From Pseudomonas vlassakiae (GTDB lineage: Bacteria > Pseudomonadota > Gammaproteobacteria > Pseudomonadales > Pseudomonadaceae): 46,898 bases of DNA. The notes beneath the pieces were generated by a model. The model saw nothing but the letters and a program-made list of their open reading frames with translations, did not search any database and had not been told where the DNA came from. Every line of letters begins with the position of its first letter. The first letter of the stretch is position 1. Location: positions 1 to 46,898 of the forward strand of contig NZ_JABWRP020000031.1 of the NCBI RefSeq assembly GCF_014269035.2, in the 5' to 3' direction. The position numbers and the translations under genes are program-made. This document shows positions 1 to 8,302 of this stretch, piece by piece.

Positions 1-6
1 AATAAA

Positions 7-384
7 GTGACCACGACCCAACTTTCTTTGGGAGCGGCCTACGCCATCCTATTTACCGCGATTTTCATCTCACTATCTGTAACTTTCTATTTATCACATC
101 GCGACACCGACCAGATCGAATCTCTGTTACCAAACAGTAAAATCATCAGCGACAACAGAAAGCTATATTCTAAATTTGGCCTGACGGGAAAAATCATTCG
201 ATTTGGGGCACTATCGCTCATGTTAGTTTTCCCAGATGCGTATGCACGCCGGGGCCTGATAAACCTTAATGAAGTTGATCAGCTGCCCACCCGAATGAGA
301 AAACGACTATGCAGACTCGTCATCTTCAACCTGGCATTATTTTTAGCATTACTGCTGCTTCACGCATGCCAGCATTTCATTTGA
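7..384 (+). CDS. Small membrane protein of unknown function
   Basis: I do not recognise this 125-residue protein. It has a hydrophobic stretch near residues 8-30 and another near 103-122, with a charged middle section, so it probably spans the inner membrane at least twice. The start is a GTG six bases from the window edge, so no ribosome site can be judged and the true start may lie outside. The base composition is clearly more AT-rich than the housekeeping genes that follow, which hints at later acquisition. The 237 bases after it hold no convincing gene, only a small hairpin at 432-453. Confidence 0.55.
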   Translation: MTTTQLSLGAAYAILFTAIFISLSVTFYLSHRDTDQIESLLPNSKIISDNRKLYSKFGLTGKIIRFGALSLMLVFPDAYARRGLINLNEVDQLPTRMRKRLCRLVIFNLALFLALLLLHACQHFI

Positions 385-621
385 ATCTCGCTCTGTCGCG
401 CCGACAGTGACAAATTCAAGCAGTAACCTGTAATGCTCAACGAGGCGAGCATTCCCCCCAACAACCGAATCAGCGGGGCGATCTACACCACCGAACCTCT
501 CACCTACCCCGCTGTCCGACCTAGCACCACCAAGCTGTAAACCACGACCTTCGCAGGTGGGTTTGCCCTCGCGCTTGTGTCATCATGCTCCGACCGCCGG
601 TTAGTCTTTTTAAGCCTCTCT

Positions 622-2334
622 ATGAACAGACCCTACGCACTGCTGCTTGCCTTCGCCCTGCTCCAGGGTTGCCAGAGCCTGGCCCCGCAAAAGGCCGAGC
701 CTCCCGCCGCCGAGGCCGAGGCGAAGAAGCCCGTGGTATATGGGTCGTTCACGCAAGACACCCTTTATAGCCTGCTGGTGGCCGAACTTGCCGGGCAGCG
801 CAACCGCTTCGACATCGCCCTGGCCAACTACACCGACCAGGCCGAGAAGACCCAGGACCCGGGCGTTTCCGAGCGCGCCTACCGGATTGCCGAATACCTC
901 GGCGCCGACGAACCGGCGTTGGACAGCGCGCTGATCTGGGCCAAGAACGACCCTGAGAACCTCGACGCCCAGCGCGCCGCCGCCATTCAGCTGGCCCGCG
1001 CCGGCCGCTACGACGACTCCATGACCTATATGGAGAAGGTGCTGCAAGGCCAGGGTGACACCCACTTCGACTTCCTCGCCCTGTCCGCCGCCGAAACCGA
1101 CCAGAGCACCCGCGACGGCCTGATGCAGAGCTTCGACCGCCTGCTGGTCAAATACCCGGACAACAGCCAGTTGGTATTCGGCAAGGCACTGCTGCTGAAC
1201 CAGGACGGCAAGGCCCAGCAAGCCCTCGACCTGCTCGAAGCGCACCCGTCGCAGAATGGCGAAATCGCCCCGATCCTGTTGCGCGCCCGCCTGCTCCAGG
1301 CCCTGGACCGTGGGCCGGAAGCGCTGCCGTTGCTGCGCGGGGCAATCCGTGACAACCCCGATGACAAGCGCCTGCGCCTGACCTATGCGCGCACCTTGGT
1401 CGAACAGGACCGCATGGCCGACGCCAAGGCCGAATTCCTCAGCCTGGTTCAGCAGTATCCGGATGACGACGAAGCGCGTTACTCCCTGGCCTTGGTGTGC
1501 CTGGAGATGAAGGACTGGGACGAGGCCGAGGTCTACCTGCGCGAGCTGATCGAGCGCGACAGCAACGTCGACGCCGCCCGCCTCAACCTGGGCCGCATCG
1601 CCGAAGAGCGCCATGACCCGGCCGGCGCCCTGCGCGAATACGCCCTGGTCGGCAACGGCCCGGATTACCTGCCGGCGCAACTGCGCCAGGCCGACATCCT
1701 TATCGCCAACGGCCGCGGCACCGAGGCTTCGCGCCTGCTCGCCGAGGCCCGCGAAGCGCAGCCGGACTACGCGGTGCAGCTGTACCTGATCGAATCGGAA
1801 AGCTACAGCAACAACAACAAGGACGCCCAGGCCGACCAGGTGCTGCAGCAAGCCCTCAAGCGCTACCCGGACGACCTCAACCTCCTTTATACCCGCGCCA
1901 TGCTCGCCGAAAAGCGCAATGACCTGCCGCTGATGGAAAAGGACCTGCGCGCCATCATCGCCCGCGAGCCGGATAACGCCATGGCGCTGAACGCCCTCGG
2001 CTACACCCTGGCCGACCGCACCACCCGCTACGACGAAGCGAAGGCACTGATCGACAAGGCCCACCAGCTGACCCCGGACGACCCGGCCGTGCTCGACAGC
2101 ATGGGCTGGATCAACTATCGCCTGGGCCACCTCGAAGAGGCTGAAAACTACCTGCGCCAGGCCTTTGCCCGCTTCCCCGACCACGAAGTGGCCGCTCACC
2201 TGGGCGAAGTCCTGTGGACCAACGGCAAGCGCCGCGAAGCCCGCCAGGTCTGGGCCAAAGGCTTCGAAGCCCAGGCCGACAGCCCCATCCTGCGCAAGAC
2301 CCTCCTGCGCCTGACCGGATCCGAGACTCTTTAA
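622..2334 (+). CDS. TPR-repeat lipoprotein
   Basis: A 570-residue protein made almost wholly of tetratricopeptide-type helical repeats, which usually act as protein-protein scaffolds. The N-terminus (MNRPYALLLAFALLQGC) reads as a lipoprotein signal with the modified Cys at residue 17, although Gln at -2 is slightly unusual for a lipobox. I chose the ATG at 622 rather than the upstream in-frame start at 577 because it places the signal peptide at the N-terminus; no clear Shine-Dalgarno is visible for either. The gene ends 4 bp before lolB, so it is probably cotranscribed with it. An envelope or outer-membrane assembly role is inferred from this context. Confidence 0.85.
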   Translation: MNRPYALLLAFALLQGCQSLAPQKAEPPAAEAEAKKPVVYGSFTQDTLYSLLVAELAGQRNRFDIALANYTDQAEKTQDPGVSERAYRIAEYLGADEPALDSALIWAKNDPENLDAQRAAAIQLARAGRYDDSMTYMEKVLQGQGDTHFDFLALSAAETDQSTRDGLMQSFDRLLVKYPDNSQLVFGKALLLNQDGKAQQALDLLEAHPSQNGEIAPILLRARLLQALDRGPEALPLLRGAIRDNPDDKRLRLTYARTLVEQDRMADAKAEFLSLVQQYPDDDEARYSLALVCLEMKDWDEAEVYLRELIERDSNVDAARLNLGRIAEERHDPAGALREYALVGNGPDYLPAQLRQADILIANGRGTEASRLLAEAREAQPDYAVQLYLIESESYSNNNKDAQADQVLQQALKRYPDDLNLLYTRAMLAEKRNDLPLMEKDLRAIIAREPDNAMALNALGYTLADRTTRYDEAKALIDKAHQLTPDDPAVLDSMGWINYRLGHLEEAENYLRQAFARFPDHEVAAHLGEVLWTNGKRREARQVWAKGFEAQADSPILRKTLLRLTGSETL

Positions 2335-2338
2335 CGCC

Positions 2339-2956
2339 ATGTTTCTGCGCCATTGCATCACCTTCACCCTGATCGCCCTGCTGGCCGGCTGTGCCGGCTT
2401 CGGTAGCCGTGAGGCCTTGCAGGGCCACGGCGACCCACAGCAGTGGCGCGCCCATAAAGAGCAGCTGAGCAGCCTTGACGGCTGGCAGATCAACGGCAAG
2501 GTCGGCATCCGCGCCCCGCGCGACTCCGGCAGCGGCACGCTGTTCTGGCTGCAGCGCCAGGATTATTACGACATCCGCCTGGCCGGCCCGCTCGGCCGCG
2601 GCGCGGCTCGCCTGACTGGCCGCCCGGGTGGCGTGGTGCTGGAAGTGGCCAACCAGGGCCGCTATGAAGCCGGCAGCCCCGAAGCCCTGCTGGAAGAACA
2701 ACTTGGCTGGCAGCTGCCGGTCTCGCACCTGGTCTGGTGGGTACGCGGCCTACCCGCCCCCGACAGCAAGAGCAAGCTGACCCTGGATGGCGACAGCCGC
2801 CTGGCCAGCCTCGACCAGGATGGTTGGCAGGTGCAGTACCTGAGCTATACCGAGCAGAACGGCTACTGGCTGCCGGAACGCATGAAGCTGCATGGCAAAG
2901 ACCTCGACGTGACCCTGGTGGTCAAGGACTGGCAACCGCGCCAGCTGGGGCACTGA
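2339..2956 (+). CDS. lolB: Outer-membrane lipoprotein receptor LolB
   Basis: LolB takes lipoproteins from the periplasmic chaperone LolA and inserts them into the inner leaflet of the outer membrane. The 205-residue product has a typical lipoprotein signal (IALLAGC, Cys near residue 19), followed by the LolB pattern of WQINGKVGIR, then a beta-rich body ending in WLPERMKL and a strand rich in hydrophobic residues. Length and position directly before ispE match the conserved lolB-ispE-prs arrangement of gammaproteobacteria. It starts 4 bp after the TPR gene and ends 3 bp before ispE, indicating a tight operon. Confidence 0.95.
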   Translation: MFLRHCITFTLIALLAGCAGFGSREALQGHGDPQQWRAHKEQLSSLDGWQINGKVGIRAPRDSGSGTLFWLQRQDYYDIRLAGPLGRGAARLTGRPGGVVLEVANQGRYEAGSPEALLEEQLGWQLPVSHLVWWVRGLPAPDSKSKLTLDGDSRLASLDQDGWQVQYLSYTEQNGYWLPERMKLHGKDLDVTLVVKDWQPRQLGH

Positions 2957-2959
2957 TCC

Positions 2960-3820
2960 ATGCACACGCTCACCCTGCCCGCCCCGGCCAAGCTCAACCT
3001 GTGGCTGCATATCATCGGTCGCCGCCCCGACGGCTACCACGAGCTGGAAACCGTGTTCCAGTTTCTCGACCATGGCGACGAGCTGAGCTTCGCCCTGCGC
3101 GAAGACGGCGTGATCCGCCTGCATACCGAAATCGAAGCCGTGCCCCACGACAGCAACCTGATCGTGCGCGCCGCGCGTAAATTGCAGGAACAGTCCGGCA
3201 CCCGGCTGGGTGCCGATATCTGGCTGACCAAGGTACTGCCCATGGGCGGCGGTATCGGCGGCGGCAGCTCGGATGCGGCGACCACGCTGCTGGCGCTGGC
3301 CCACCTGTGGCAGCTGGACTGGGACGAAGACCGCCTGGCCGCGCTGGGCTTGAGCCTGGGCGCCGATGTGCCGGTGTTCGTCCGGGGCCATGCCGCCTTT
3401 GCCCAGGGCGTCGGTGAGCAACTGACCCCGGTCGACCCGGAAGAGCCGTGGTATGTCGTCCTGGTGCCGCAAGTGTCTGTCAGCACAGTAGAAATTTTTT
3501 CACATCCACAGTTGACACGTGATTCCCTCCCCCTTAAGATGCGCCCCGTTCCCAAGGGAAACAGTCGAAATGACTGCCAACCGGTGGTAGAGCAGAATTA
3601 TCCAGAAGTTCGCAACGCGCTGAATTCACTGGGTAAATTCACAGAGGCTCGACTAACCGGCACTGGAAGTTGTGTGTTTGGGGCCTTCCCAAGCAAAGCC
3701 GAAGCTGATACAGTTCTGGCCCTTCTTTCAGCGACCCAAACAGGGTTTGTGGCGAAAGGAAGCAATATTTCGATGTTGCATCGCAAGCTGCAAAGTCTGG
3801 TCAAGAAGTCGAGCGCATAA
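2960..3820 (+). CDS. ispE: 4-diphosphocytidyl-2-C-methyl-D-erythritol kinase
   Basis: IspE phosphorylates CDP-methylerythritol with ATP in the non-mevalonate isoprenoid pathway. The 286-residue GHMP-family kinase shows the substrate lysine motif PAKLNLWLHI near residue 8, the glycine-rich ATP loop PMGGGIGGGSSDAA near residue 94, the GADVPVF segment, and the C-terminal LTGTGSCVFGAF motif. It follows lolB by 3 bp. Part of its coding sequence around 3512-3540 doubles as a consensus sigma-70 promoter that probably serves tRNA-Gln and prs downstream. The product supplies precursors for polyprenyl synthesis, the pathway that also uses ispB at the other end of the window. Confidence 0.97.
   Translation: MHTLTLPAPAKLNLWLHIIGRRPDGYHELETVFQFLDHGDELSFALREDGVIRLHTEIEAVPHDSNLIVRAARKLQEQSGTRLGADIWLTKVLPMGGGIGGGSSDAATTLLALAHLWQLDWDEDRLAALGLSLGADVPVFVRGHAAFAQGVGEQLTPVDPEEPWYVVLVPQVSVSTVEIFSHPQLTRDSLPLKMRPVPKGNSRNDCQPVVEQNYPEVRNALNSLGKFTEARLTGTGSCVFGAFPSKAEADTVLALLSATQTGFVAKGSNISMLHRKLQSLVKKSSA
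3512..3540 (+). promoter_or_regulatory. Sigma-70 promoter inside ispE, probably for tRNA-Gln and prs
   Basis: A perfect -35 box TTGACA (3512-3517) is followed after 17 bp by TAAGAT (3535-3540), then by the GC-rich discriminator GCGCCCC. The same discriminator follows the -10 box of the tRNA-Met promoter at 31762-31790. GC-rich discriminators are typical of stable-RNA promoters under stringent control. The promoter lies within the ispE reading frame, about 300 bp before tRNA-Gln. Confidence 0.65.
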
Positions 3821-3840
3821 GCGTTCGCAGCAACAGATAC

Positions 3841-3915
3841 AGGGGCGTCGCCAAGCGGTAAGGCAGCAGGTTTTGATCCTGCCATGCGTTGGTTCGAATC
3901 CAGCCGCCCCTGCCA
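3841..3915 (+). tRNA. tRNA-Gln (anticodon TTG)
   Basis: A full cloverleaf can be drawn. The acceptor stem AGGGGCG pairs with CGCCCCT, the anticodon stem GCAGG/CCTGC encloses the loop TTTTGAT with anticodon TTG at 3873-3875, the T-loop is GGTTCGAATCC, and a genomically encoded CCA ends at 3915. It reads CAA codons. It lies between ispE and prs, a conserved position in gammaproteobacteria. Confidence 0.97.
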
Positions 3916-3963
3916 TTTTCCTTATACTCATCCAGGTATACCCTCAGCCTTCAGGTACTGCGC

Positions 3964-4905
3964 GTGTCCAAGATGATGGTCTTTACGGGGAACGCTAACC
4001 CCGATCTGGCTCGGCGTGTCGTACGTCAGCTGCATATCCCTCTCGGTGACGTCTCTGTCGGTAAATTCTCCGACGGTGAGATCAGTACTGAGATCAATGA
4101 AAATGTCCGCGGTAAAGACGTCTTCATTATTCAGCCGACCTGTGCCCCGACCAATGATAACCTGATGGAACTGGTAGTGATGGCCGACGCCTTCCGCCGC
4201 TCCTCAGCATCCCGAATCACCGCCGTGATTCCCTACTTCGGATATGCCCGCCAGGACCGCCGTCCGCGTTCGGCACGTGTAGCCATCAGCGCCAAAGTCG
4301 TTGCTGACATGCTCACTGTCGTGGGTATCGACCGTGTTCTCACCGTCGACCTGCACGCTGACCAGATCCAAGGCTTCTTCGATATCCCGGTCGACAACAT
4401 CTACGGCTCGCCCGTACTGGTCGACGACATCGAAGACCAGCGTTTCGAGAACCTGATGATCGTTTCCCCGGACATCGGTGGCGTTGTGCGCGCACGCGCC
4501 GTTGCCAAGTCCCTGGGCGTCGACCTCGGCATCATCGACAAACGCCGCGAAAAAGCTAACCACTCCGAGGTCATGCACATCATCGGCGACGTCGAAGGGC
4601 GCACCTGCATCCTGGTAGACGACATGGTCGACACCGCCGGCACCCTGTGCCACGCGGCCAAAGCCCTGAAAGAGCACGGCGCTGCCAAGGTTTACGCCTA
4701 CTGCACGCACCCTGTCCTGTCGGGCCGCGCGATCGAGAACATCGAGAAGTCGGTACTGGACGAGCTGGTGGTGACCAACACCGTTCCGCTGTCTGCCGCC
4801 GCTCAAGCCTGTGACCGTATCCGCCAGCTGGATATCGCACCGGTTGTCGCTGAAGCGGTCCGCCGCATCAGCAACGAAGAATCGATCAGCGCGATGTTCC
4901 GCTAA
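3964..4905 (+). CDS. prs: Ribose-phosphate pyrophosphokinase
   Basis: Prs converts ribose 5-phosphate and ATP to PRPP, the precursor of purines, pyrimidines, histidine, tryptophan and NAD. The 313-residue protein shows the FSDGEI segment, the flexible loop YARQDRR, the catalytic GVVRARAVAK region, KRREKANHSE, and the PRPP-binding motif ILVDDMVDTAGT. I chose the GTG at 3964 because it gives the family length and N-terminus (SKMMVFTGNANP); the longer upstream extension overlaps tRNA-Gln. A strong terminator follows at 4930-4965. Confidence 0.97.
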   Translation: MSKMMVFTGNANPDLARRVVRQLHIPLGDVSVGKFSDGEISTEINENVRGKDVFIIQPTCAPTNDNLMELVVMADAFRRSSASRITAVIPYFGYARQDRRPRSARVAISAKVVADMLTVVGIDRVLTVDLHADQIQGFFDIPVDNIYGSPVLVDDIEDQRFENLMIVSPDIGGVVRARAVAKSLGVDLGIIDKRREKANHSEVMHIIGDVEGRTCILVDDMVDTAGTLCHAAKALKEHGAAKVYAYCTHPVLSGRAIENIEKSVLDELVVTNTVPLSAAAQACDRIRQLDIAPVVAEAVRRISNEESISAMFR

Positions 4906-4929
4906 GCGGAACACGTGTTGATATGAAGC

Positions 4930-4965
4930 GCCCCGCCCCAGCATTTGTTGGGGCGGGGCTTTTTT
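4930..4965 (+). terminator. Intrinsic terminator after prs
   Basis: An 11-bp GC-rich stem (4930-4940 with 4949-4959) closes an 8-nt loop and is followed directly by six T residues. It separates prs from rplY, so rplY is expected to have its own promoter or to depend on readthrough. Confidence 0.93.
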
Positions 4966-5025
4966 GCCATCCCCGTCTGGCGCTGGTCGCAAACGCCATT
5001 CGGGAGGCTATTTTGGAGAAGCAAA

Positions 5026-5625
5026 ATGACTGATTTCATCCTGAACGCCCAAGCGCGTACTGACCTGGGGAAAGGTGCGAGCCGCCGCCTGCGTCACTCC
5101 GCCAGCATCCCTGCCGTTGTATACGGTGGCGATAAAGAAGCTCAATCCCTGACCATCGTGGCCAAGGAAATCGCCAAGCTGTTCGAAAACGAAGCTGCCT
5201 TCAGCCACGTTATCGAACTGAACGTCGACGGCACCAAGCAGAACGTCATCGTCAAGGCCATGCAGCGCCACCCAGCCAAAGGCTTCATCATGCACGCCGA
5301 CTTCGTTCGCGTCGTTGCTGGCCAGAAGCTGACCGCTGTTGTTCCAGTGCACTTCATCAACGAAGAAGCACCGGTCAAGAAAGGCGGCGAGATCTCGCAC
5401 GTTGAATCGCAGATCGAAGTTTCCTGCGAAGCCAAAGACCTGCCAGAGTTCATCGAAGTCGACCTGGCTAACGCCGAAATCGGCACCATCATCCACCTGT
5501 CGGACCTGAAAGCTCCGAAAGGCGTAGAGTTCGTCGCTCTGGCCCACGGTGATGACAAAGCTGTTGCCAACGTTCACGCTCCGCGCGTTTCCGCCGAAGC
5601 TGCTGAAGAAGGCGCTGCCGAGTAA
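5026..5625 (+). CDS. rplY: 50S ribosomal protein L25 (CTC form)
   Basis: L25 binds 5S rRNA in the large ribosomal subunit. The 199-residue length is that of the two-domain general stress (Ctc/TL5) form: an N-terminal 5S-binding domain (residues about 4-92, DFILNAQARTDLGKGASRRL) and a C-terminal beta domain, then a short acidic Ala/Glu tail. The ATG at 5026 has a GGAG 8 bp upstream and the expected N-terminus; the longer frame runs through the prs terminator and is rejected. Order prs-rplY-pth-ychF is standard for Pseudomonas. Confidence 0.96.
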   Translation: MTDFILNAQARTDLGKGASRRLRHSASIPAVVYGGDKEAQSLTIVAKEIAKLFENEAAFSHVIELNVDGTKQNVIVKAMQRHPAKGFIMHADFVRVVAGQKLTAVVPVHFINEEAPVKKGGEISHVESQIEVSCEAKDLPEFIEVDLANAEIGTIIHLSDLKAPKGVEFVALAHGDDKAVANVHAPRVSAEAAEEGAAE

Positions 5626-5706
5626 TCCACTCGCGCGCCGGTGTTGATCGGGTTACAGTGCGCCCCGCGCCCTCTAACCCACCAACTCCAAGGAAGAGCC
5701 CCTGAC

Positions 5707-6291
5707 GTGACCGCCATCCAGTTGATCGTTGGCCTGGGTAACCCCGGCCCCGAATACGAACAGACCCGGCATAACGCAGGGGCTCTTTTCGTTGAACGCA
5801 TTGCCAGTGCCCAGCGTGTATCGCTGACTGCTGACAAGAAGTATTTCGGCCTGACGGCTAAGTTCAGCCATCAAGGCAACGACGTTCGTTTGTTGATCCC
5901 CACCACCTACATGAACCGCAGCGGCCAGGCCGTGGCGGCACTGGCCAATTTCTTCCGCATCAAGCCGGAAGCGATCCTGGTGGCACACGACGAACTCGAC
6001 CTGCCTCCGGGCGTTGCCAAGCTCAAGCGCGGCGGCGGCCATGGGGGGCACAACGGCCTGCGCGACATCATCGCGCAGCTCGGCAACCAGAACGACTTCC
6101 ACCGCCTGCGGCTTGGCATTGGCCACCCGGGCGACGCCAAACTGGTCTCCAACTTCGTCCTGGGCCGCGCGCCGCGCGCCGAGCAGGAGAAGCTCGACGC
6201 CAGCATCGATTTTGCCCTCGGCGTGCTGCCGGACGTGCTGGCTGGCGACTTCGCCAAGGCCATGCGCGAGCTGCACAGCCAGAAGGCCTGA
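5707..6291 (+). CDS. pth: Peptidyl-tRNA hydrolase
   Basis: Pth cleaves the ester bond of peptidyl-tRNAs that drop off the ribosome, recycling tRNA. The 194-residue protein carries the family signatures LIVGLGNPGPEYEQTRHNAG (containing the catalytic His near residue 23), TYMNRSGQAV, and HDELDLPPG followed by GGGHGGHNGL. The start is the GTG at 5707, with AGGAAG about 12 bp upstream; an in-frame extension from 5641 lacks homology. It probably shares a transcript with rplY and ychF. Confidence 0.96.
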   Translation: MTAIQLIVGLGNPGPEYEQTRHNAGALFVERIASAQRVSLTADKKYFGLTAKFSHQGNDVRLLIPTTYMNRSGQAVAALANFFRIKPEAILVAHDELDLPPGVAKLKRGGGHGGHNGLRDIIAQLGNQNDFHRLRLGIGHPGDAKLVSNFVLGRAPRAEQEKLDASIDFALGVLPDVLAGDFAKAMRELHSQKA

Positions 6292-6313
6292 TTTCCTAGA
6301 GAGGGGAATACCC

Positions 6314-7414
6314 ATGGGTTTCAATTGCGGCATCGTCGGCCTGCCCAACGTCGGCAAGTCCACCCTGTTCAACGCCCTGACCAAGTCTGGCATCGCGGCG
6401 GAGAACTTCCCTTTCTGCACCATCGAGCCGAACAGCGGCATCGTGCCGATGCCCGATGCGCGCCTGGCGGCGCTGGCGGAAATCGTCAAGCCTAACCGCA
6501 TCCTGCCGACCACCATGGAATTCGTCGACATCGCAGGCCTGGTGGCCGGTGCGTCGAAAGGTGAAGGCCTGGGCAACAAGTTCCTCGCCAACATCCGCGA
6601 GACCGACGCCATCGCCCACGTGGTGCGCTGCTTCGAAGACGAGAACGTGATCCACGTTTCCAACAGCGTCGACCCCAAGCGCGACATCGAGATCATTGAC
6701 CTCGAACTGATCTTCGCCGACCTCGACAGCTGCGAAAAGCAACTGCAGAAGGTTGCCCGCAACGCCAAGGGCGGCGACAAGGATGCGCTGGCGCAAAAGG
6801 CGATCCTGGAGAAGCTGATCCCGCACTTCACCGAAGGCAAGCCAGCGCGCAGCCTGATGAAGAACATGGCTGACGACGAGAAGGCCATGATCCGTGGCTT
6901 CCACCTGCTGACCAGCAAGCCGGTGATGTACATCGCTAACGTTGCCGAAGACGGCTTCGACAACAACCCGCACCTGGACGTGGTCAAGGCCATCGCCGAG
7001 GAAGAAGGCGCGGTCGTGGTGCCGGTGTGCAACAAGATCGAAGCAGAAATCGCCGAGCTGGAAGACGGTGAAGAGAAAGACATGTTCCTCGAGGCCCTGG
7101 GCCTGGAAGAGCCTGGCCTGAACCGCGTGATCCGCGCCGGTTACGAACTGCTCAACCTGCAGACCTACTTCACTGCCGGCGTGCAGGAAGTGCGCGCCTG
7201 GACCGTACGCGTCGGCGCCACCGCCCCGCAGGCCGCTGGCGTGATCCACACCGACTTCGAAAAAGGCTTCATCCGCGCCGAAGTGGTGGCCTATGACGAC
7301 TTCATCCAGTTCAAGGGTGAAAGCGGTGCCAAGGAAGCCGGTAAATGGCGCCTGGAAGGCAAGGACTACATCGTCAAGGACGGTGATGTGATGCACTTCC
7401 GCTTTAACGTCTAA
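6314..7414 (+). CDS. ychF: Redox-regulated ATPase YchF
   Basis: YchF is an Obg-family P-loop protein that binds ribosomes and prefers ATP. The 366-residue product has the G1 loop GLPNVGKST at residue 8, the switch segment DIAGLVAGASKGEGLGNKF, a helical coiled insert, and a C-terminal TGS domain ending HFRFNV. The base-recognition motif reads NVAE instead of NKxD, which is the known reason for ATP preference. The ATG at 6314 has GAGGGG upstream. The pth-ychF pairing is conserved in proteobacteria. Confidence 0.96.
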   Translation: MGFNCGIVGLPNVGKSTLFNALTKSGIAAENFPFCTIEPNSGIVPMPDARLAALAEIVKPNRILPTTMEFVDIAGLVAGASKGEGLGNKFLANIRETDAIAHVVRCFEDENVIHVSNSVDPKRDIEIIDLELIFADLDSCEKQLQKVARNAKGGDKDALAQKAILEKLIPHFTEGKPARSLMKNMADDEKAMIRGFHLLTSKPVMYIANVAEDGFDNNPHLDVVKAIAEEEGAVVVPVCNKIEAEIAELEDGEEKDMFLEALGLEEPGLNRVIRAGYELLNLQTYFTAGVQEVRAWTVRVGATAPQAAGVIHTDFEKGFIRAEVVAYDDFIQFKGESGAKEAGKWRLEGKDYIVKDGDVMHFRFNV

Positions 7415-7436
7415 GCAGCAGCCTGCAGCACTGACA

Positions 7437-7475
7437 AACCCCTTGAGGCCCATGGCTTCAAGGGGTTTTGTTTTG
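7437..7475 (+). terminator. Intrinsic terminator after ychF
   Basis: A 10-bp stem AACCCCTTGA (7437-7446) pairs with TCAAGGGGTT (7458-7467), followed by the T-rich run TTGTTTTG. It closes the prs/rplY/pth/ychF block. Confidence 0.88.
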
Positions 7476-7508
7476 TGGGGCACACATGCCATTCGACAGC
7501 GTCCGGCA

Positions 7509-7775
7509 TTAATGCCACGTGATCTCTCCCGCCTCCCGGGTCAGTACCAATTCAGCCAACGCCCTCCCCATCTGCACGTTATGCACACTGTTGACCAGCA
7601 TACCGATACCCGGCTCGCCGGCATTGCCGCAGATGTATTCGTCGAGGGTGTCTTCAATCCCGCGCAGCAACTGGATGACATAGAGCAATGCCTCGGGTGA
7701 GGGCATGTCTTTGTTGATGGTGTAGAACGAGTGGGAGGCAACTTTAGCGGGTGGATCGGGAACAAGCTTCTTCAT
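7509..7775 (-). CDS. DUF3077-type small protein, copy A
   Basis: An 88-residue acidic protein of unknown function, beginning MKKLVPDPPAK, the N-terminus typical of the Pseudomonas DUF3077 family. The central part (PSPEALLYVIQLLRGIEDTL, then an Asn-Ala-Gly-Glu-Pro-Gly segment) looks helical. It is about 84% identical (74 of 88 residues by eye) to the gene at 21654-21920, with changes concentrated in residues 12-16 and near the C-terminus. A GGAG at 7784-7787 serves either the ATG at 7778 or the one at 7775; I chose 7775 to match the paralogue. A long conserved leader precedes it. Confidence 0.88.
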   Translation of the reverse strand: MKKLVPDPPAKVASHSFYTINKDMPSPEALLYVIQLLRGIEDTLDEYICGNAGEPGIGMLVNSVHNVQMGRALAELVLTREAGEITWH

Positions 7776-7778
7776 CAT

Positions 7779-8043
7779 GATTTCTCCGAGTTCAGTGTAC
7801 GGAGCTATCACCCACTTCCTCTCACAGAATCAGGGTGGCAGCCGAACGCGGGGTGAGAGACCGGCGAACATCGGAATTCCGGCCAGGCCGAAGCCTGCCC
7901 ACGAACGGCTGCCATGACACTGGCACGATGCGCTGCCGGGCTCTCACACCCGGTCGTCAAACCGCGACGACCCGGGGAAATTAGCCCTGATCCTCTGCAT
8001 CCACAACAGAGAAACGGCAGCGGCGTGCGTAGGATAATTCCCA
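7779..8043 (-). promoter_or_regulatory. Conserved structured leader of DUF3077 copy A
   Basis: Reading the minus strand from 8043, the region begins with the dyad TGGGAATTATCCTA. Next come a stem GTCGTC/GACGAC, a hairpin CCGGG/CCCGG (7949-7953 with 7936-7940) with loop TGTGAGAG, a hairpin CAGGC-TTCG-GCCTG, then CTCTCAC (7853-7859) and GTGAGAG (7819-7825), and a ribosome site. The same elements occur in the same order before the paralogue at 21654, with base changes that preserve pairing. A regulatory 5' RNA is inferred. Promoter boxes were not firmly identified. Confidence 0.65.
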
Positions 8044-8121
8044 AGCTATCTTGAACTGAAGCATTTGGTTTCAGGTTCGGAATTGTCTTACTTCTGAGGG
8101 ATTGCCGGGGCTGCTTTGCAG

Positions 8122-8212
8122 CCCTTTCGCGACACAAGGCCGCTCCCACAAGTACAGCGCTATCTTGAGATTTTCGCAGTACTTGTGGGAGCGGCCTTGT
8201 GTCGCGAAAGGG
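8122..8212. repeat. REP-type inverted pair
   Basis: Two 34-bp arms (8122-8155 and 8179-8212) are perfect reverse complements around a 23-bp spacer. The arm contains TTTCGCGACACAAGGCCGCT and a CTCCCACAAG end, a REP variant typical of P. putida-group genomes. A near-identical pair lies at 41083-41160. It sits between the DUF3077 leader and the SulP gene. Confidence 0.9.
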
Positions 8213-8302
8213 CCGCACAGCGGCCCCAGATTTCTGCATCTAAGCTGAGTTTCAGAAGGGCACCCAAGCGGTTCATGCGCCCTCCTCCAAGGAGCCTTTT
8301 CC

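Noticed and set aside
432..453. Terminator after the first gene
   Set aside because: A 7-bp hairpin is followed by a C-run rather than T residues.
610..2538. 642-codon open frame on the minus strand opposite the TPR gene
   Set aside because: It is a shadow of the GC-rich TPR coding sequence, with no ribosome site or recognisable domain.
5626..5706. Promoter between rplY and pth
   Set aside because: TTGATC and TACAGT are present but the spacing is far too short.
8122..8212. Insertion-sequence ends
   Set aside because: No transposase lies between the arms, and similar pairs occur at 41083-41160; they fit REP elements.
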